Of a DNA stretch of 64,000 nt, positions 1 through 8,552 are shown piece after piece (position 1 is the first letter of the stretch; every line of letters begins with the position of its first letter). Origin of the DNA: DASRIA01 sp963724065 (GTDB taxonomy: Bacteria > Actinomycetota > Thermoleophilia > Solirubrobacterales > JBBDJG01); contig CAVRTB010000001.1 in NCBI GenBank assembly GCA_963724065.1, forward strand, positions 434,001 through 498,000, in the 5' to 3' direction. The position numbers and the translations under genes were made by a program. The notes under the pieces were generated by a model. That model searched no databases. It saw nothing but the letters and a program-made list of their open reading frames with translations, and had not been told where the DNA came from.

Positions 1-1
1 C

Positions 2-1105
2 GGGAAGAGCACGCTCATGAGCGCGGCGCTGGCGAGCATCCAGTCTGCCGGGGCCCGCGCGCTGTACGTGAGCGGCGAGGAGTCGGCGGCGCAGGTCAAG
101 CTTCGTGCGGAGCGCCTGGGCCCGCACGCGCTCGCCGTGCCGGTGCTGGCCGAGACATCGCTCGAGGTGGTGCTTGCCTCGCTCGAGCTGGAGCGCCCGC
201 AGGCATGCGTGATCGATTCGGTGCAGACCCTCTGGTCGTCAGAGCTCACCGGCGCGCCGGGGAGCGTCGGCCAGGTCCAGGAGGTCGCCGCGGCGCTCGA
301 GCGCTTCGCACGCGAGCGCGGCTGCGCCATGATCCTCGTCGGTCACGTCACCAAGGAGGGCACACTCGCGGGCCCGCGAGTGCTCGAGCACGCGGTCGAC
401 TGCGTGCTCCAGTTCGAGGGCGAGCGCGAGCGCAGCTTCCGCACGCTGCGGGCGCTCAAGAACCGCTTCGGGTCCACCAACGAGATCGGCGTCTTCGAGA
501 TGCGCGCCGGTGGCCTCGACGAGGTTGCCGACCCGTCAGACCGGTTCCTGCGCGACGCCGAGCCCGTGGCCGGGTCCTGCATCCTCTGCGCGATGGAGGG
601 CACCCGGCCGCTGCTGGTGGAGGTCCAGGCGCTGGTCGCGCCGACCGACGTGGTGCCGGCACGCCGGGTCGCGAACGGCATCGACCGCAACCGGCTGAGC
701 ATGATCCTCGCGGTGCTCGCGCGGCACGGAGGGCCGTCGCTCGGGTCCGCTGACGTCTTCGTCAACGTCGCGGGCGGCGTGCGGATCGAGGAGCCCGGCG
801 CAGACCTCGCGGTGGCGATGGCGGTCGCTTCGGCGGCGCGCGACACGCCGCTCTCAGGCAGCGGAGCGCAGTCTGGATGCTTCGGCGAAGTCGGGCTCAC
901 CGGCGAGTTGCGCTACGTGGCTCACGCCGACCGCCGCCTCGAAGAGGCGGCCCGTTTCGGCCTCGAGCAGATCGTCCTGCCGGCGCGCTGTGCGGACGAC
1001 GAGCTGTCCGCTGCGGCGAGGGGCCTGGCGGTCCCGGCCCCGACGCTCGCCAAGGCGCTCGACGCGGCGCTGGGCGACCGCGCCGGACGCAGCAAGGCTG
1101 CCTAG
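2..1105 (+). CDS. radA: DNA repair protein RadA (5' truncated by window edge)
   Basis: RadA/Sms is a RecA-like ATPase that helps process recombination intermediates. The reading frame is open from base 2, where the last residues of the Walker A motif (GKSTL) are visible, so the zinc finger and start lie outside the window. The RadA-specific KNRFG motif follows at about residue 155 (LKNRFGSTNEIG). The C-terminal third is the Lon protease-like domain (VNVAGGVRIEEPGADLAVA, GEVGLTGELR), which is thought to be structural rather than proteolytic. disA follows after 249 bp, the same neighbour as in Bacillus and other actinobacteria. Identity is secure; only the N-terminus is missing. Confidence 0.95.
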   Translation, partial: GKSTLMSAALASIQSAGARALYVSGEESAAQVKLRAERLGPHALAVPVLAETSLEVVLASLELERPQACVIDSVQTLWSSELTGAPGSVGQVQEVAAALERFARERGCAMILVGHVTKEGTLAGPRVLEHAVDCVLQFEGERERSFRTLRALKNRFGSTNEIGVFEMRAGGLDEVADPSDRFLRDAEPVAGSCILCAMEGTRPLLVEVQALVAPTDVVPARRVANGIDRNRLSMILAVLARHGGPSLGSADVFVNVAGGVRIEEPGADLAVAMAVASAARDTPLSGSGAQSGCFGEVGLTGELRYVAHADRRLEEAARFGLEQIVLPARCADDELSAAARGLAVPAPTLAKALDAALGDRAGRSKAA

Positions 1106-1172
1106 CAGCCCTCCCAGAAACGTCTCACCGCAAACGGCGGCCTCCGGAACCACCATGCGGCGTCCTCGGTCG

Positions 1173-1196
1173 CCCACGTACCCACCGGTACGTGGG
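1173..1196. terminator. Hairpin between radA and disA
   Basis: A perfect 10-bp inverted repeat (CCCACGTACC / GGTACGTGGG) with a 4-nt CACC loop lies about 70 bp after the radA stop. No U-run follows, so it may be a non-canonical terminator or a protein-binding dyad. The rest of the 249-bp gap (1106-1354) has no convincing gene. Confidence 0.5.
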
Positions 1197-1354
1197 CTCC
1201 CTGCGTCCTTGCCTGGCGGCCCCGGAGCCGCGCCGTTCCCTGGCGAACGTTCCCGGGAAGGCCACTAGCAGCCCGGCCTGATACTGCTCGACACGACCGG
1301 GCGCCGAGCGGCCACACAGCGCAATGAGCGAACTTTTGGCATCATTGGACATCC

Positions 1355-2464
1355 ATGCGAGTTGGGGAAGAGCTAATCGAGGAATTACACTCTCGTCAAG
1401 AACCCCGACTTCTAAGAGCACTGGAGATGGTCGCCCCGGGCACGGCGCTCAGGGAGGGAATCGACAACTGCGTGCTCGCGCGGACCGGTGCGCTGATCGT
1501 GATCGGCGACGAGGACGGCCTCGCGCCGCTGCTCTCCGGGGGGATCAAGCTCGACATCGAGTACACGCCCGCCTTCCTGTACCAGCTGGCGAAGATGGAC
1601 GGGGCGATCACGGTCTCCCAGAGCGCGACCAAGCTGATGTGGGCGAACGTGCAGCTCACGCCGGACCCGACGATCCTCTCGCGTGAGACCGGCACGCGGC
1701 ACCGGACCGCGGAGCGCGTGTCCAAGCAGACTGACGCGCTCGTGGTCTCGATCTCCGAGCGCCGCGAGGTGGTCACCCTGTTCGCCGGTGGCGCCAAGTA
1801 CGTCCTTCAGGAGATTCCCGCCGTGCTCGCAAAGGCCAACCAGGCGCTTGCGACCCTCGACAAGTACCGGGCCCGCTTCGATCAGGTATCGATGCGCCTC
1901 ACTGCGCTCGAGTTCGAGGGCGGGGTCACGTTGCACGATGCCCTCACCGTGCTTCAGCGCTCAGAGATGGTCACCCGCATGGCAGTCGAGATCGAGCGCT
2001 ACATCGTCGAGCTCGGCACGGAGGGCCGCCTCATCGAGATGCAGCTCGAGGAGATGCTGACCGGCGTCGCCGCCGATCGCTCAGCGCTCGTCAAGGACTA
2101 CATCGTCGACCCCTCGGAGGAGGCGTTCGCCCCGGTGATGGAGTCGCTTCCGCGCCTGCCCAACCAGGACCTGCTCGACTTCGGGCGCCTCGGCGAGCTG
2201 ATGGGCTACGACCGCAAGCTGAACACCCTGGACTTTCCGGTCACCCCTCGTGGGTATCGCATCCTCGGCCGCATCCCCCGGCTGCCGGAGATGGCGGTCG
2301 AGAGCGTGGTGCGCGAGTTTGGAAGCTTCGACGTGATGCTGGCCGCGACAGCGGACGAGCTGGAGGCCGTCGAGGGCGTCGGTGAGTTGCGGGCGAAGGA
2401 GATCCGCGAGGGGCTACGCCGGCTGCAGGAGATCAATCTTGTCGACCGCTACCTGCAGACGTAG
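1355..2464 (+). CDS. disA: DNA integrity scanning protein DisA, diadenylate cyclase
   Basis: DisA condenses two ATP into cyclic di-AMP and scans DNA for branched structures. The N-terminal DAC domain holds the two signature motifs, DGA at residues 82-84 (MDGAITVS) and RHR at 115-117 (TGTRHRTAERVS). A helical spine follows, and the C-terminal 70 residues form a helix-hairpin-helix DNA-binding region (VEGVGELRAKEIREGL). The length of 369 aa is normal for the family. It sits between radA and carD, a typical arrangement. No strong Shine-Dalgarno is seen before the ATG. The product is the ligand of the riboswitch at 39085-39268 in this same window. Confidence 0.97.
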   Translation: MRVGEELIEELHSRQEPRLLRALEMVAPGTALREGIDNCVLARTGALIVIGDEDGLAPLLSGGIKLDIEYTPAFLYQLAKMDGAITVSQSATKLMWANVQLTPDPTILSRETGTRHRTAERVSKQTDALVVSISERREVVTLFAGGAKYVLQEIPAVLAKANQALATLDKYRARFDQVSMRLTALEFEGGVTLHDALTVLQRSEMVTRMAVEIERYIVELGTEGRLIEMQLEEMLTGVAADRSALVKDYIVDPSEEAFAPVMESLPRLPNQDLLDFGRLGELMGYDRKLNTLDFPVTPRGYRILGRIPRLPEMAVESVVREFGSFDVMLAATADELEAVEGVGELRAKEIREGLRRLQEINLVDRYLQT

Positions 2465-2469
2465 GCCGC

Positions 2470-3078
2470 GTGCTCGCCATAGAAACACGTGCAGAACCAA
2501 AGGAGGACGACATTCCCGAGGCAATTCAAGAGGAGAACGGCGCAGTCGATGTGGAGGCGATCGTCATCAACTACAAGGTTGGCGACAAGGTCGTATATCC
2601 GCATCACGGCGCCGGGAAGGTCCTGAAGAAGGAGAAGAAGGAAATGATCGGCGAGGTACGCGAGTACCTGACGATCAAGATCCTGCACAACGACATGACG
2701 GTGATGGTGCCGAGCGCCAGCGCGGGCCGGGCGGGCCTGCGGCGGGTGATCGGCGAAGAAGAGGTCGAGCGGGTGCTGGCCGTCCTGCGTGACGACATGA
2801 GCCAGATGCCAAAGAACTGGAACCGGCGGTTCAAGCACAACCGCGACAAGATGAAGACGGGGGACATTTTCGAGTTGGCCGAGGTCGTTCGCAATCTCGC
2901 GATCCGCGACTTCCAAAAGGGCCTCTCCACGGGGGAGAAGCAGATGTTCACGCGTGCCAAGAAGATCCTCGCGTCCGAGCTCATGTACGCGCTCGACATG
3001 GAGGAGAAGGACGCCGAGGACTATCTCGACGACCTTCTCGAGGAAACCAACACGGAGCGCGCGGGAGCAGCCACCTAG
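2470..3078 (+). CDS. carD: CarD-family RNA polymerase-binding transcription regulator
   Basis: CarD binds the RNA polymerase beta subunit and stabilises open promoter complexes, especially at rRNA promoters. The Tudor-like RID domain is visible (KVGDKVVYPHHGAGKV), followed by the helical DNA-binding domain (NWNRRFKHNRDKM, LSTGEKQMFTRAKKIL). Known CarDs begin close to KVGD, whereas this frame opens 37 residues earlier at GTG 2470, which has no Shine-Dalgarno. A near-perfect AAAGGAGG at 2499-2506 lies 5 nt before an in-frame ATT at 2512, so ATT initiation is possible. disA is 5 bp upstream and ispD 6 bp downstream, so the genes are probably co-transcribed. Confidence 0.93.
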   Translation: MLAIETRAEPKEDDIPEAIQEENGAVDVEAIVINYKVGDKVVYPHHGAGKVLKKEKKEMIGEVREYLTIKILHNDMTVMVPSASAGRAGLRRVIGEEEVERVLAVLRDDMSQMPKNWNRRFKHNRDKMKTGDIFELAEVVRNLAIRDFQKGLSTGEKQMFTRAKKILASELMYALDMEEKDAEDYLDDLLEETNTERAGAAT

Positions 3079-3084
3079 CCGGCC

Positions 3085-3768
3085 TTGGCTACTGCCCTTC
3101 TGGCGGCGGCGGGCGCGGGGGGGCGCCTGGGCGCCGGCACGCCGAAGGCGATCGTTGACGTGGCGGGCAGGCCGTTGCTGGCCTGGAGCCTGCTTGCCAT
3201 GGACAGCGCCGGAACCGTCGATCGCGCCGTGATCGCGGCGCCGCCGGGACTCGAGGACGAGATCGGCGCCCTGGCGTCAGCGGTCGCGCCGTCGATCGTG
3301 GTGACCGTCACGCCGGGCGGCACGAGTCGCTCGGAGTCGGTGGCGGCCGCGCTCGAGGTCGCGGGGGCCTCGGACGAGGTGATCGTCCACGACGCGGCGC
3401 GACCGCTGGTGAGCGCCGCGCTGATCGACCGCTGTGTCGCGCAGCTTCGCCGCTGGCGATGCGACGGCGTGGTCGCGGCGGCCCGCGCGGTCGACACGAT
3501 CAAGGAGGCCGATGCGGGCGGTCGCGTGATCGCGACTCTCGAGCGCAGCCGCCTGTGGGCCGTCCAGACCCCGCAGGTGTTCACGTTCGCCGCGCTCAGC
3601 TCGGCGATCGCGCGTGGCGACCTCGACCGCGCCTACGACGACGCTCAGCTGGTCGAGGCGGTTGGCGGCGACGTGCGCATCGTCGAGAGCCCGCGGGAGA
3701 ATCTGAAGGTCACCACCCCGCACGACCTTCGTGTCGCGGCGCTGCTGCTGAGCGACCGCACCCGCTGA
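3085..3768 (+). CDS. ispD: 2-C-methyl-D-erythritol 4-phosphate cytidylyltransferase
   Basis: IspD is the third step of the MEP isoprenoid pathway, joining MEP to CTP to give CDP-ME. The N-terminal nucleotide-binding loop (LLAAAGAGGRLGAGTPK) and the later motifs HDAARPLV and VQTPQVF are diagnostic. It starts with TTG and is 227 aa, the usual length. Its stop codon overlaps the start of the PHP phosphatase gene (ATG 3768), and ispF follows, so two MEP enzymes sit in one tightly coupled operon. Many bacteria fuse ispD and ispF; here a PHP gene separates them. Confidence 0.95.
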   Translation: MATALLAAAGAGGRLGAGTPKAIVDVAGRPLLAWSLLAMDSAGTVDRAVIAAPPGLEDEIGALASAVAPSIVVTVTPGGTSRSESVAAALEVAGASDEVIVHDAARPLVSAALIDRCVAQLRRWRCDGVVAAARAVDTIKEADAGGRVIATLERSRLWAVQTPQVFTFAALSSAIARGDLDRAYDDAQLVEAVGGDVRIVESPRENLKVTTPHDLRVAALLLSDRTR

Positions 3769-4589
3769 TGCTCACGGACTACCACACCCACCTGCGCCCC
3801 GACCGATCCGACACGCCTCCCGCGAGGTATTTCACCGAGGAGAACGTGCGCCGCTACATCGACGCGGCCGCTGCCCGCGGGATCGAGGAGCTGGGCTTCT
3901 CGGAGCACGTGTACCGCTTTCGCGAGAGCCTTGCGATCTGGCAACACCCCTTCTGGCGCGAGTGCGCGCACGACTCGCTCGACGAGTACGTGGAGTTCCT
4001 GACCGCGATGCCTGTGAGGGTGGGTCTCGAGGTCGACTGGATCCCGGGTCGCGAGGAGCAGATCGCCGGGCTGATCGGCGACCGGCCTTGGGACTACATA
4101 ATCGGTTCCGTGCACTTCATCGCCGACCGCGCAGTCGACCACGACGGCTACGACATCTGGCTCACATCGAGCCCGGACGAGGTCTGGACCGCCTACTTCG
4201 AGGCGCTCGGAGCCGCGGCCGAGAGCGGCCTCTTCGACGTGCTCGCCCACCCGGACCTCGTGAAGCTGTGGGGCACGCAGCGGCCTCAGCCGACGCGGCC
4301 CCTGGCTGAGTACTACGGCCTGGCGATCGAGCGCATCGCGGCGGCGGACGTCGCCGTCGAGGTCTCCACGGCAGGCATGCGCAAGCCGGTCGGCGAGATC
4401 TACCCGGCGCGTGAGCTGCTCGAGATGTTCGTGGCCGCCGGCAAGCCGGTGGCGCTCTCCTCCGACGCGCACGAGCCCGAGGCGATCGGCCACGGTTACG
4501 ACAGCGCGGTCGAGCTGATGCGATCGTGCGGGATCGAGCGAATCTGCGTCTTCGAGGGACGCAATCGCCGCGAGGTGCCGCTCGGATGA
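3768..4589 (+). CDS. PHP-domain phosphatase, histidinol-phosphatase-like
   Basis: A metal-dependent phosphoesterase of the PHP superfamily, 273 aa. The metal-binding motifs are present in order: DYHTH near the N-terminus, FSEH at about residue 46, GSVHF in the middle, AHPD and the C-terminal SSDAHEPEAIG. The length and motif pattern fit the HisK-type histidinol-phosphatase family, which dephosphorylates L-histidinol phosphate, but the position between ispD and ispF does not confirm that substrate. ATG overlaps the ispD stop by one base, and its own stop overlaps the ispF start by 4 nt (ATGA). Confidence 0.85.
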   Translation: MLTDYHTHLRPDRSDTPPARYFTEENVRRYIDAAAARGIEELGFSEHVYRFRESLAIWQHPFWRECAHDSLDEYVEFLTAMPVRVGLEVDWIPGREEQIAGLIGDRPWDYIIGSVHFIADRAVDHDGYDIWLTSSPDEVWTAYFEALGAAAESGLFDVLAHPDLVKLWGTQRPQPTRPLAEYYGLAIERIAAADVAVEVSTAGMRKPVGEIYPARELLEMFVAAGKPVALSSDAHEPEAIGHGYDSAVELMRSCGIERICVFEGRNRREVPLG

Positions 4590-5059
4590 GGTCCGGCATC
4601 GGATACGACGTCCATCGCTTCGGCGGCGACGACCGGCGGCTCGTGCTGGGCGGTGTCGAGATCGTGGGCGAGACCGGCCTCGCCGGTCACTCCGACGCCG
4701 ATGCGGTCACCCACGCGGTGATCGACGCGCTCCTCGGGGCGGCCGCCAAGGGCGACATCGGCGAGCGCTTCCCCGACGACGACCCCAGCTTCGAGGGTGC
4801 GGACAGCATCGAGCTGCTGGGCCGCGTCGTGCGGGAGCTCGCGGACTGGCGTGTCGTGAATGTCGACATCACGGTGATCGCGGAGCGGCCGCGGCTCGCC
4901 GCCCACAAGCGCCCCATGGCGGACCGCCTTGCGAGCGCGCTCGGGGTGGACGCCTCGTGCGTGAACGTGAAGGCGACCACCAACGAGGGGATCGGGGCGA
5001 TCGGCCGCGGCGAGGGCATCGCGGCGCTCGCCGTCGCGCAGATCGAACGGCACACTTGA
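4586..5059 (+). CDS. ispF: 2-C-methyl-D-erythritol 2,4-cyclodiphosphate synthase
   Basis: IspF cyclises CDP-ME 2-phosphate to MEcPP in the MEP isoprenoid pathway. The start is fixed by MRSGIGYDVHRF, which carries the metal-binding Asp and His; GHSDADAVTHAVIDALLGAA follows, and the C-terminal CVNVKATTNEGIG is the substrate loop. The 157-aa length is exactly typical. The ATG overlaps the PHP gene stop and the stop overlaps the cysS TTG start, indicating translational coupling through the operon. Confidence 0.96.
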   Translation: MRSGIGYDVHRFGGDDRRLVLGGVEIVGETGLAGHSDADAVTHAVIDALLGAAAKGDIGERFPDDDPSFEGADSIELLGRVVRELADWRVVNVDITVIAERPRLAAHKRPMADRLASALGVDASCVNVKATTNEGIGAIGRGEGIAALAVAQIERHT

Positions 5060-6456
5060 CGGACGCGATCCGCATCCACGACTCCCTCACCGGGGACGTG
5101 CGCGAGCTCGAGCCGCGCGAGCCGGGCAAGGTCGGCATCTACGCGTGCGGTCCGACCGTCTACGGCCGCATCCACGTGGGCAACGCGCGGCCCTACGTCG
5201 TCTTCGCGCTGTTCAAGCGGTTTCTCGAGCACGAGGGCTACGACGTGACGCTTGTCGAGAACATCACCGACGTCAACGACAAGATCTATGACGCCGCGCG
5301 CGTCGCGGGCGTTCCGTCGGAGCAGCTCGCGCGCGAGATGACCGATGCCTACCGCGCGGACACCGACCGCCTCGGCCTCGGGCGCCCCGACCACGAGCCC
5401 CTCGCGAGCGCGACCATCGACGGGATCATCGACCTGATCTCGGCGCTGATCGAGTCGGGCCATGCCTATCCCGCCGGGGGGGACGTCTACTTCGGCGTGC
5501 GGAGCTTCGCCAACTACGGAAGGCTCTCGAACCGCCGGCTCGAGGACCTGATTCCCGCCGACCAGGGTGAGCCTGACGCCGATCAGGGCGTAAAGCGCGA
5601 CCCGCTCGACTTCGCGCTGTGGAAGGCGCACAAGCCGGGTGAGGACACGGCCTGGGACTCACCTTGGGGGCGCGGGCGCCCCGGCTGGCACATCGAGTGC
5701 TCGGCGATGGCGGAGGCGATCCTCGGCCTCGACTTCGACATCCACGGCGGCGGCTCGGACCTGATGTTCCCTCATCACGAGAACGAGATCGCGCAGACGG
5801 AGGCCGGCCGTGGGCGGCCGCTCGCGCGACTATGGATGCACAACGGCATGATCCGCTTCGGCGCGGAGAAAATGGCGAAGTCGGTCGGCAACGTCGCGAC
5901 GCTCGCCGACGCGCTCGAGCGCTACGGCCGCGACGCGCTCGTCGTCTACATGCTGGGTGGCCACTACCGGCAGCCGCTCGCGTTCTCGCAGGAGCGGATG
6001 GAGGAGGCGCGCCAATCCGCGCGGCGGCTCGCGGACTTCGCCCGCCTCGTGCGGAGCTCGGGTGACCTGGCCGCCCCGGGCGGCGACCCGCGGGTATCGG
6101 AGCTGCGCGTCGATTTCCTCGCCGCGCTGCGTGAGGACTTCAACACTCCCGAGGCGCTGGCGGCGCTCTTCAAGCTGGTCAGCGAGGGCAACCGGCGGCT
6201 GTCCGCCGGCGATCCCCTGCCCGGCGGGGCAGCGGTGCTCGAGGAGATGCTCGGGGTGCTCGGGCTCGAAAACCTGCTCGCGGCCGGCGACGAGGCCGGC
6301 GAGGTGGCGCTGCGCCTCGTGCAGGAGCGCGAGGATGCCCGCCTCGCACGCGACTTCGAGCGCGCGGACGCGGTACGCGACGAGTTGCTCGGGCAAGGCT
6401 GGGAGGTGCGCGACACCGCCGAGGGCCCGGTCCTGGTTCCCACCGGCCAGGCCTGA
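5056..6456 (+). CDS. cysS: Cysteinyl-tRNA synthetase
   Basis: Class I aminoacyl-tRNA synthetase charging tRNA-Cys. The zinc-ligand Cys in YACGPTVYG (residue 31), the HIGH equivalent HVGN (40-43), the second zinc region WHIECSAMA, HHENE and the KMSKS loop (EKMAKSVGN) are all present. The frame is open upstream, but TTG 5056 gives the canonical N-terminus and overlaps the ispF stop, so it was chosen. At 466 aa it is full length. rlmB follows 5 bp downstream, as in Firmicutes and Actinobacteria. Confidence 0.96.
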   Translation: MTDAIRIHDSLTGDVRELEPREPGKVGIYACGPTVYGRIHVGNARPYVVFALFKRFLEHEGYDVTLVENITDVNDKIYDAARVAGVPSEQLAREMTDAYRADTDRLGLGRPDHEPLASATIDGIIDLISALIESGHAYPAGGDVYFGVRSFANYGRLSNRRLEDLIPADQGEPDADQGVKRDPLDFALWKAHKPGEDTAWDSPWGRGRPGWHIECSAMAEAILGLDFDIHGGGSDLMFPHHENEIAQTEAGRGRPLARLWMHNGMIRFGAEKMAKSVGNVATLADALERYGRDALVVYMLGGHYRQPLAFSQERMEEARQSARRLADFARLVRSSGDLAAPGGDPRVSELRVDFLAALREDFNTPEALAALFKLVSEGNRRLSAGDPLPGGAAVLEEMLGVLGLENLLAAGDEAGEVALRLVQEREDARLARDFERADAVRDELLGQGWEVRDTAEGPVLVPTGQA

Positions 6457-6461
6457 CTGCG

Positions 6462-7175
6462 GTGGTTCTCTACGGGCGCAACGCCGTCCTCGAGGCGCTC
6501 GGGGGCCGCCGGCGGGTGAGCCGCGTGTGGGCCGCCGACGGCCGGCTGGCCGGCTTGGTCGCAGCGCGCGCGCCGGGAGTTGCGCTCGAGTCCGCCCCGG
6601 CGGATGAGCTCGAGCGGATGTCGGGCTCGCCGTCGCATCAGGGCCTGGTGTGCGCCGTGGACCCCTATCCCTATGTCGATCCGGCATCGCTGCTCGCCGA
6701 CGAGCAGTCGCTGGTCGTGGCGCTCGACCAGATCCAGGACCCGCAGAACCTCGGCGCGGTGAGCCGCAGCGCGGAGGCCGCGGGCGCCGCGGGCCTGGTG
6801 ATCCCCGAGCGGCGCTCGGCCGAGGTCACCCCGGCTGTGTGCCGGGCGTCAGCGGGCGCCGTCGAGCACCTCGCGATCGCGCGCGTGCGCAATCTCGCCG
6901 ATTACCTCGCGGAGGCCAAGCGGACCGGCGCATGGGTCTACGGCGCGGACGCGGAGGCCCGCCGTCCCTACACCGACGTGGACTGGCGCGGCAGGGTCGT
7001 CCTGGTGCTCGGCTCGGAGGGCCGGGGGCTGCGTCCCCGGGTACAGGATGCCTGCGACGACCTGATCAAGCTTCCCCTGCACGGAAGCGTGGGGTCGCTG
7101 AACGTGTCGGCTGCCGCTGCGGTTCTCCTGTACGAGGCTGTGAGGTCACGTGCAGCAGCGTCGGGCGGCACTTGA
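6462..7175 (+). CDS. rlmB: 23S rRNA (guanosine-2'-O-)-methyltransferase RlmB
   Basis: SpoU/TrmH-family RNA methyltransferase modifying a guanosine of 23S rRNA. The N-terminal substrate-binding domain begins YGRNAVLEAL, and the C-terminal SPOUT knot shows its three motifs: DQIQDPQNLGAVSRSAEAAG, LVLGSEGRGL and KLPLHGSVGSLNVSAAAA. The GTG start lies 5 bp after cysS. The 237-aa length is normal. The stop codon overlaps the -35 box of the sigH promoter. Confidence 0.94.
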   Translation: MVLYGRNAVLEALGGRRRVSRVWAADGRLAGLVAARAPGVALESAPADELERMSGSPSHQGLVCAVDPYPYVDPASLLADEQSLVVALDQIQDPQNLGAVSRSAEAAGAAGLVIPERRSAEVTPAVCRASAGAVEHLAIARVRNLADYLAEAKRTGAWVYGADAEARRPYTDVDWRGRVVLVLGSEGRGLRPRVQDACDDLIKLPLHGSVGSLNVSAAAAVLLYEAVRSRAAASGGT

Positions 7176-7199
7176 CAAGTCCACATAACACCGTACACT
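7172..7199 (+). promoter_or_regulatory. Housekeeping-type promoter for sigH
   Basis: A consensus -35 TTGACA (7172-7177) and -10 TACACT (7194-7199) are 16 bp apart, the clearest sigma-70 promoter in the window. Transcription would start near 7206 and leave a leader of about 145 nt. The leader can form a hairpin (GTTGAAG 7245-7251 with CTTCAAC 7264-7270) and a second GC-rich stem around 7275-7298. Confidence 0.8.
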
Positions 7200-7349
7200 T
7201 GCGGCGCGAATCTAAGGTTGGACTTGAGGTTGAGCTTCAGGATGGTTGAAGCCTTCGTCGAGTCTTCAACGTCGAGGCGCCAGGGGAGGTAGCGCGCCAC
7301 GGCCGAATCCACGTGACCCCGCATGGGGACACGGGGTGAGGAGGTTGTA

Positions 7350-8111
7350 GTGGCCGTATCTCCCTCTCGCCGGGCCAGCCCGAGCGGGCCCGAAGGCATC
7401 ACGCAGGGCCGTGCCACGGCGCGGAATCTCACACGGCGGGTTTCCGGCCCGGCGGCCCCGGCGCAGCAGACCGCCCGGCGCAAGCAAGCGGCACACCAGC
7501 CGGACGACGAGTATCTGGTGGCGCTCGCCAAGCAGGGCGCCAAGCACGCGACCGATCGAATCGTGCGCCGCTACCACGGTTTCGTGCGCCTCAAGGCCTC
7601 GTCGTACTTCCTGATCGGCGGCGAGTCGGACGACCTGATCCAGGAGGGGCTCGTCGGCCTCTACAAGGCGATTCGCGACTACCGTCCGGAGCGCGAGTCG
7701 AGCTTCCGCAACTTTGCGGAGCTCTGCATCACCCGCCAGATCATCACGGCCGTCAAGACGGCCACGCGCAACAAGCACACGCCGCTCAACTCCTACGTGT
7801 CCTTCAGCCAGACCCCCGCAGCCGGCGGGGAAGAGGGCGAGCCGACGATGGCCGACGTGCTGCCCGGCTCGACTGTCCACGATCCCGTCAACCAGGTCAT
7901 CTCGACGGAGGAGATCCAGAGTCTCGTCGGATGCATCACGAGCGTCCTCAGCGATCTCGAGAGCAACGTGCTCGCCCTGTACCTGGACGGTCGCTCCTAC
8001 GAGGATGTCGCGGAGCGCCTGGAATGTGACACGAAGACCGTCGACAACGCGTTGCAGCGGGTCAAGCGCAAGGTCGGCATGCACCTCGACGCCCGCGCGG
8101 TGCTTCAGTAG
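7350..8111 (+). CDS. sigH: Sigma-70 family sigma factor, SigH (SpoIIAC/Sigma-H) type
   Basis: RNA polymerase sigma factor related to Bacillus Sigma-H. Region 2 includes IVRRYHGFVRLKASSYFLIGG and DLIQEGLVGLYKAIRDY; the C-terminal region 4 helix-turn-helix is SDLESNVLALYLDGRSYEDV with KTVDNALQRVKRKV. An ATG at 7323 is in frame, but GTG 7350 sits about 5 nt after GGTGAGGAGG, so GTG is preferred (253 aa). The first about 50 residues are a basic, disordered extension. The rlmB-sigH order matches the Firmicute locus, where rpmG and secE normally follow; they do not follow here. Confidence 0.88.
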   Translation: MAVSPSRRASPSGPEGITQGRATARNLTRRVSGPAAPAQQTARRKQAAHQPDDEYLVALAKQGAKHATDRIVRRYHGFVRLKASSYFLIGGESDDLIQEGLVGLYKAIRDYRPERESSFRNFAELCITRQIITAVKTATRNKHTPLNSYVSFSQTPAAGGEEGEPTMADVLPGSTVHDPVNQVISTEEIQSLVGCITSVLSDLESNVLALYLDGRSYEDVAERLECDTKTVDNALQRVKRKVGMHLDARAVLQ

Positions 8112-8125
8112 GACGGGCTGCTTCC

Positions 8126-8164
8126 GATGCGGATTTGCCGCCCTCGGGCCGGCGAATCCGCATC
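8126..8164. terminator. Strong hairpin after sigH
   Basis: GATGCGGATT pairs with AATCCGCATC over 10 bp and the stem extends through TGCCG/CGGC, starting 15 bp after the sigH stop. It lies between convergent genes (sigH and the minus-strand gene ending at 8179), so it could end transcription from both sides. No clear U-tract. Confidence 0.65.
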
Positions 8165-8178
8165 ACCCCCGGACTTAC

Positions 8179-8460
8179 TCAGTTCTCGACGCGCCGCGCG
8201 TAGGCCGGCGCCGCGCGCGAGACGTGCCGGACCCCGGTCTTCTGGGGGCACGGGGCCGCCTTGCAGCCGGCTCCACCCCCGGCGGGCCCCCGGCGGGGCC
8301 AGCGCGGCAAAGGCGGGAGCTTGCGGCGTGGGCCACGGTCCTCGCCGGTCGCCGCCTCGGGCTCGGGCACCTGCTTGATCGCCCACCAAACGAGCCACAG
8401 GGCAGCGACCATCGGAATCTTGAGGATCACCACCATGTAGAGGATGGTCCAGCCTTCCAC
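8179..8460 (-). CDS. Small single-pass membrane protein, unknown function
   Basis: A 93-aa protein with one N-terminal transmembrane helix (about residues 6-28, hydrophobic and Trp-rich: LKIPMVAALWLVWWAIK) followed by a Pro/Arg/Gly-rich cytoplasmic tail containing a short Cys pair (CKAAPC). GTG 8460 is preceded by GGAGTAG 4 nt upstream, supporting translation. It resembles the small membrane proteins often next to respiratory genes in Thermoleophilia, but I do not recognise a named family. The tail after about residue 60 could be partly out of the original frame. Confidence 0.6.
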   Translation of the reverse strand: MEGWTILYMVVILKIPMVAALWLVWWAIKQVPEPEAATGEDRGPRRKLPPLPRWPRRGPAGGGAGCKAAPCPQKTGVRHVSRAAPAYARRVEN

Positions 8461-8552
8461 GCACTACTCCCTGGTTCGAGCCGCACACCGCGGATGCCCC
8501 GCGCTCAACACGCCACCGGCCGCAGTGTAGCGCCGCGTCAAGGGGTGCTGGG

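Noticed and set aside
7313..7339. Eight-codon leader peptide before sigH
   Set aside because: Its GTG has no ribosome site at a suitable distance; kept only as a remark under the leader finding.
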